NCBI GenBank assembly: GCA_007695205.1
Contig: REEF01000586.1
Coordinates: 1-9,776 of the forward strand
Length of the DNA stretch: 9,776 nt
From: Planctomycetaceae bacterium
GTDB lineage: Bacteria > Planctomycetota > Planctomycetia > Pirellulales > Pirellulaceae
Direction: 5' to 3'
Below, piece after piece: positions 6,578 to 9,776 of the stretch. Numbering within the stretch: position 1 is the first letter of the stretch; each line of letters starts with the position of its first letter. Both the position numbers and the translations under genes were made by a program. Under the pieces are notes generated by a model, which did not search any database, was not told where the DNA came from, and worked only from the letters and a program-made list of their open reading frames with translations.

Positions 6578-8193
6578 GACGCGGTGACTTTACGGATTCG
6601 CGAGATTCCTTGAACCGCCGCCGGGGGCTGGTGCTGATCCTGGTGTTGATCGTCGTGGCAGCCCTGTCGTTGGCGGCCTACGCGTTTGCCAGTCTGATGG
6701 TGGTGCAGAGCGAGAGTGCTCACCTGACGGGGCGTCGTATCCAGGCTCGCATGCTGGCGTCTTCGGGAGTCGAATCACTGCGAGTCTTCCTATTGCAAGA
6801 TCCGGCAATGCAGAGTGCATCGGGCGGACTGTACGACAATCCGGCCATGTTTCAGGGGGTGACCGTCATGGGAGAAGCCGATCCGGACGAACTCGGCAAG
6901 TTCACCGTGCTGGTACCCGCCATGGACCAGGCGGGCGGTTTGGCGGGCATACGTTACGGACTGGAAGACGAATCGGCTCGGCTTAATCTAAACGCCCTGC
7001 TGCTGATCGACCAGCAGGCTCGCGAGCTTCAGGAAGCGACCGGGGAATTGGCAGAATTGGTCGCGGAGGATGCCGAGGACCTGTTGGCCGACAGCCCGGC
7101 CCGCAGTCTGTTGATGGCGCTGCCCGGCATGACGGTCGAGATCGCTGACGCCATCCTCGATTGGTTGGATGACGATGATTCGCCGCGGGAATTCGGAGCC
7201 GAAGCCGAGTATTACTCGTCGCTGGCGCCGCCTTACGGCCCCAAGAACGGTCCGCTGGAGACGGTCGAAGAACTGCTGCTGGTTCGCGGCGTGACACCGC
7301 AACTGCTGTTTGGAAGCGACGTCAATCGCAACGGGATGATCGATCCCGACGAAATGGCGTTGGCTGCCCAGTTGGGCGACTTTCCCCCACGCGGATGGTC
7401 GGCCTACCTGACGCTGTACAGCAAGGAACAAAACGTCAATGGGTTCGGTCAACCACGGATCGATCTGAACATGGACGATCTCCAGCAGTTGTACGAGGAA
7501 CTCAGTTTGATCTTTCCGGAAGAATGGGTCAAATTCATAGTCGCCTATCGGCAAAGCGGCCCCTATCAGGGCGAAGACGAAGGCGATGATGATTACAGTG
7601 GCGATCTGGACTTGAGCCAGCGTGGCAGCAATACGTTCACGCAGGTTCTGGATCTGATCGGGGCCCGGGTCGAGGTTACTTTCCAAGGGGCAGAAGAGCC
7701 GGTTGTGTTGCGATCCCCGTTCCTGGACGATCTGGTTTCGATGAACCTGTACCTGTCGGAATTAGTAGATAATGTCACGGTCGTGCCGGACACCGTGATC
7801 CCCGGGCGGATCAGTCTCAGCCAAGCGCCCCCCGAAATCCTGCTGGGCATCCCAGGCATGACCGAGGAGATGGTCGAACAGATCCTCAGCCAACGAACTC
7901 CTGACCCGGGCCTGGACGATCCGGGACAACGTCACGAGACCTGGTTGTTGACCAGCGGCATCGTGACGTTGGACGAAATGCGAGCCCTGATGCCCTTCGT
8001 ATGTGGGGGTGGGGATGTGTATCGTACTCAGGTTATCGGTTATTTCGAGGACGGAAGGGCGTCGGCGCGAGTCGAGGTCGTTTTAGACGCTACCCAGTTG
8101 CCGCCGCGGGTATTACTCTGGAGAGATATCAGCCACCTGGGGCGTGGCTATCCGCTGGAGATGCTTGGCGTCAGCTTGATGGACGAAAACTAA
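6574..8193 (+). CDS. gspK: Minor pseudopilin GspK (tip, long form)
   Basis: This 539-residue protein is the pseudopilus tip subunit, longer than common GspK (about 320). The leader ends in NRRRG, cut after G18. The mature N-terminus LVLILVLIVVAAL has no Glu at +5 (L23), the known GspK exception. After the membrane helix comes SSGVESLRVFLL and then the typical ADESARLNLN-like segment, here GLEDESARLNLNALL. Two helix-hairpin-helix-like parts follow: LLMALPGMTVEIADAILDW at about 179-197 and EILLGIPGMTEEMVEQIL at about 421-438. Between them, NGPLETVEELLLVRGV is a strongly conserved GspK motif. It is followed by an EF-hand-type loop at 249-260 and an acidic stretch (GEDEGDDDYSGD). The C-terminal region is beta-rich. 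The ATG overlaps the gspJ stop, and GGAGGT at 6563-6568 is a good SD site. gspL starts 21 bases after the TAA. Confidence 0.94.
   Translation: MRRGDFTDSRDSLNRRRGLVLILVLIVVAALSLAAYAFASLMVVQSESAHLTGRRIQARMLASSGVESLRVFLLQDPAMQSASGGLYDNPAMFQGVTVMGEADPDELGKFTVLVPAMDQAGGLAGIRYGLEDESARLNLNALLLIDQQARELQEATGELAELVAEDAEDLLADSPARSLLMALPGMTVEIADAILDWLDDDDSPREFGAEAEYYSSLAPPYGPKNGPLETVEELLLVRGVTPQLLFGSDVNRNGMIDPDEMALAAQLGDFPPRGWSAYLTLYSKEQNVNGFGQPRIDLNMDDLQQLYEELSLIFPEEWVKFIVAYRQSGPYQGEDEGDDDYSGDLDLSQRGSNTFTQVLDLIGARVEVTFQGAEEPVVLRSPFLDDLVSMNLYLSELVDNVTVVPDTVIPGRISLSQAPPEILLGIPGMTEEMVEQILSQRTPDPGLDDPGQRHETWLLTSGIVTLDEMRALMPFVCGGGDVYRTQVIGYFEDGRASARVEVVLDATQLPPRVLLWRDISHLGRGYPLEMLGVSLMDEN
7318..7353 (+). 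other. EF-hand/dockerin-type calcium loop coded in gspK
   Basis: Residues 249-260 of GspK (DVNRNGMIDPDE) fit the 12-residue EF-hand loop. Asp is at position 1, Asn at 3 and 5, Gly at 6, Ile at 8, Asp at 9 and Glu at 12. All ligand positions are filled, so calcium binding is likely from sequence. Calcium sites are known in GspK and GspG, but whether this loop equals the known GspK site is not decided here. Confidence 0.65.
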
Positions 8194-8214
8194 GAAGTAG
8201 GGAGAATCTCTCAC

Positions 8215-9776
8215 ATGTCGCGGCTGTTAGCAATCGAATGGGACACGCGTGAAGCGCGGCTGGTCGTGGGCCGGACCACCGGACGCAGTTTGTCGATCGA
8301 ATCCGTGCTGGCCGTCCCGTTGGACAACGCTCAAGAGGACAGCTTACAAACGCAATTGGCCCAAGCGGTCAAGCAGCGCGGCTTGGGGAAGAACGATTGG
8401 CTGATCGCCGTTCCACGCAGTCGCGCGGAACTGCGTGTGCTGCAGGTTCCGCCGGTCCCCGACGAAGAATTGCCGGATCTGGTACGATTCCAGGCCGTGC
8501 GACAGTTCTCGTCGCTGGGTGAGGATGCACCGCTGGATTTCGTCCGATTGGATGGCGGCCAAGGGACTCAGATTCGCGTGTTGGCCGCTTCCCTTTCGCC
8601 CAAGGTCCTGGAGGACTTCAAGGGCCAATGTGCTGCCTTTGATGGAAAGGCGCAGCGGCTGGTCCTTCGGCCGTTCGCTTCCGCCTCGCTCATCCGCCGG
8701 AGCCGCCAGGATTCTGAATGTCGCCTGCTGGTCGAAATGATGGCCGAGGAGGCGGATCTGACCGTGCTGGTCCGTGGTCAAGCCGTCCTAGTCCGCTCGG
8801 TCCGCATGCCTTCCAACGACCCGGCAGGACCGCTGATCGGCGAGATCCGTCGGACAATCGTCGCGGCTCAGAATCAGATCGGCGAGGAAGTGGTTCAAGT
8901 CGTGACGCTGGTGGGCGATCCACAACATCTCCAGCCGCTGCAGGAGCAATTGGCCGAAAAGCTGGAAGTGCCGATCGATCTGTTCGATCCCTTTGCGGGC
9001 CTGAACGCCCCGTCCGATGCGACGCTCGTGCCGCCCGAACACCGCGGTCGTTACGCAGCCCTGTTGGGCATGTTGTGCGACGAGGCGGAAGGAAAAACGC
9101 ATGGGATCGATTTCCTGAACCCGCGACGCCGGCCGCAACCGGTCAGTCGCCGGCGGCGCTTTGCGGTGCTGGGCGGTATCGCCGCACTTTGTGCCGCGGT
9201 GCTGATCTGGATGATCGTTGGCCAACTGAATCGACTGGATACGCAGATCCGCGAACTTCAGACCGTGTCGCGTGACCTGGACGAACAAGTCAAAATGGCC
9301 CAAAAAATTCAATCCGACGTGGAAGAAATCGATCGATTCGTGCTGGCCGATGTCAATTGGCTGGATGAATTATACCGCATGTCCGATAACTTCCCGCCAC
9401 CCACCGATGCCCTTGTCGAACAGGCAACGTTCACCGCCACGCTGACCGGCGGCGGTAGCATTCAACTGGAAGGATTCGTTCGCCAGCCCGAAGTCATTGA
9501 AACGTTGGAAGATGGCTTGCGCAGCCCCCAGCACCAGGTGACCGGTTCGGGAGCCCAACGCGTGCAACGACGAGACGATCTACCGTGGGAATTCAAAGAG
9601 CGGATCGTGATCCAACCCGCCGATCTGGACGATCTAGCAGCCGCCGCGATGTCTGAACCGCCGGACACATCGGACACATCGGACACATCGGACACATCGG
9701 ACATATCGGACATATCGGACATATCGGATCCGTCTGATCCGTCTGATCCGTCTGAACCGTCTGAACCCGCCCCAGC
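8215..9776 (+). CDS. gspL: GspL-type assembly protein (PilM-PilN fusion), 3' truncated
   Basis: The frame runs from the ATG at 8215 through the window end without a stop (520 complete codons). The N-terminal part, about 1-290, is PilM/GspL-like. It starts with LLAIEWDTREARLVVG, an actin-fold opening strand, and continues with LRVLQVPPVPDEELPDLVRFQAV, typical of PilM. A PilN-like entry motif follows (HGIDFLNPRRRP, 296-307), then a basic stretch and one membrane helix (about 316-335), a coiled coil (about 338-373) and a periplasmic PilN-like domain. PilM joined to PilN in one chain is the GspL architecture. In the T2SS, GspL recruits GspE to the membrane and contacts GspM. The membrane-distal end carries a Ser/Pro/Asp tandem repeat. 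A weak SD (GGGAG at 8200-8204, ten bases upstream) follows the gspK stop. The canonical nucleotide-binding residues of actin-like proteins are not evident. PilM or 'hypothetical' would be alternative annotations. Confidence 0.85.
   Translation, partial: MSRLLAIEWDTREARLVVGRTTGRSLSIESVLAVPLDNAQEDSLQTQLAQAVKQRGLGKNDWLIAVPRSRAELRVLQVPPVPDEELPDLVRFQAVRQFSSLGEDAPLDFVRLDGGQGTQIRVLAASLSPKVLEDFKGQCAAFDGKAQRLVLRPFASASLIRRSRQDSECRLLVEMMAEEADLTVLVRGQAVLVRSVRMPSNDPAGPLIGEIRRTIVAAQNQIGEEVVQVVTLVGDPQHLQPLQEQLAEKLEVPIDLFDPFAGLNAPSDATLVPPEHRGRYAALLGMLCDEAEGKTHGIDFLNPRRRPQPVSRRRRFAVLGGIAALCAAVLIWMIVGQLNRLDTQIRELQTVSRDLDEQVKMAQKIQSDVEEIDRFVLADVNWLDELYRMSDNFPPPTDALVEQATFTATLTGGGSIQLEGFVRQPEVIETLEDGLRSPQHQVTGSGAQRVQRRDDLPWEFKERIVIQPADLDDLAAAAMSEPPDTSDTSDTSDTSDISDISDISDPSDPSDPSEPSEPAP
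9655..9771 (+). repeat. 9-bp coding minisatellite in gspL
   Basis: Thirteen head-to-tail 9-base units are in frame. They comprise one GAACCGCCG, four GACACATCG, three GACATATCG, three GATCCGTCT, one GAACCGTCT and one GAACCCGCC. They encode EPP, DTS x4, DIS x3, DPS x3, EPS and EPA. Identical units sit in blocks, as expected from recent slippage or unequal exchange. The length is a multiple of three, so copy changes keep the frame. The array may continue past the window edge. Confidence 0.92.

Noticed and set aside
9462..9722. Minus-strand open frame with an SDM/SDV repeat
   Set aside because: It is the reverse-strand reading of the gspL minisatellite; the + strand frame continues a clear PilN-like domain into the repeat.
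9655..9771. Short direct repeats as a CRISPR array
   Set aside because: Units are 9 bases with no spacers and stay in coding frame, so this is a minisatellite.

Overview
The window is a tightly packed, single-strand block of type II secretion system (T2SS) genes, all on the + strand, in the order gspE-gspF-gspG-gspH-gspI-gspJ-gspK-gspL. It is preceded by the 3' end of an unrelated-looking Gly-rich, LTxxQ (Spy/CpxP-like) protein gene. The sequence is GC-rich with frequent TTG and CTG leucine codons. The genes combine a PilB-like GspE, a long GspK with an EF-hand loop, a PilM-PilN-type GspL fusion and a neighbouring Gly-rich LTxxQ protein. This combination most resembles Planctomycetes of the Pirellula/Rhodopirellula type. 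That assignment is inference from style and family resemblance, not from a marker gene.

Layout: 1-688 is the end of the LTxxQ protein. Bases 689-783 form a 95-base gap with a possible -10 element and a small hairpin before the operon. Bases 784-2538 encode the assembly ATPase GspE and 2558-3766 the inner-membrane platform protein GspF. Bases 3767-3919 are the only sizeable gap inside the operon, holding short competing inverted repeats, a T-run and a hairpin ahead of a strong Shine-Dalgarno (SD) site. Next come the five pseudopilins: GspG at 3920-4345 (major), GspH at about 4326-5030, GspI at 5027-5506, GspJ at 5507-6577 and GspK at 6574-8193. They are joined by ATGA overlaps or zero spacing. 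GspL begins at 8215 and runs off the window end without a stop; it carries a 9-base in-frame tandem repeat just before the edge.

How they work together: in the T2SS, GspE hydrolyses ATP at the cytoplasmic face and, with GspF and GspL in the inner membrane, drives assembly of a periplasmic pseudopilus. The pseudopilus has a GspG shaft and a GspH-I-J-K tip, and it pushes folded exoproteins through the GspD secretin. GspD, GspC, GspM and the prepilin peptidase GspO are not in this window. GspM would be expected directly downstream of gspL.

This is a recognisable, conserved machine, not an unknown system. The parts most worth a second look are lineage-specific embellishments: the minisatellite in gspL, low-complexity and EF-hand insertions in GspJ and GspK, the structured gspF-gspG spacer, and the unusually long GspH leader. 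No RNA genes, mobile elements or CRISPR arrays were seen.
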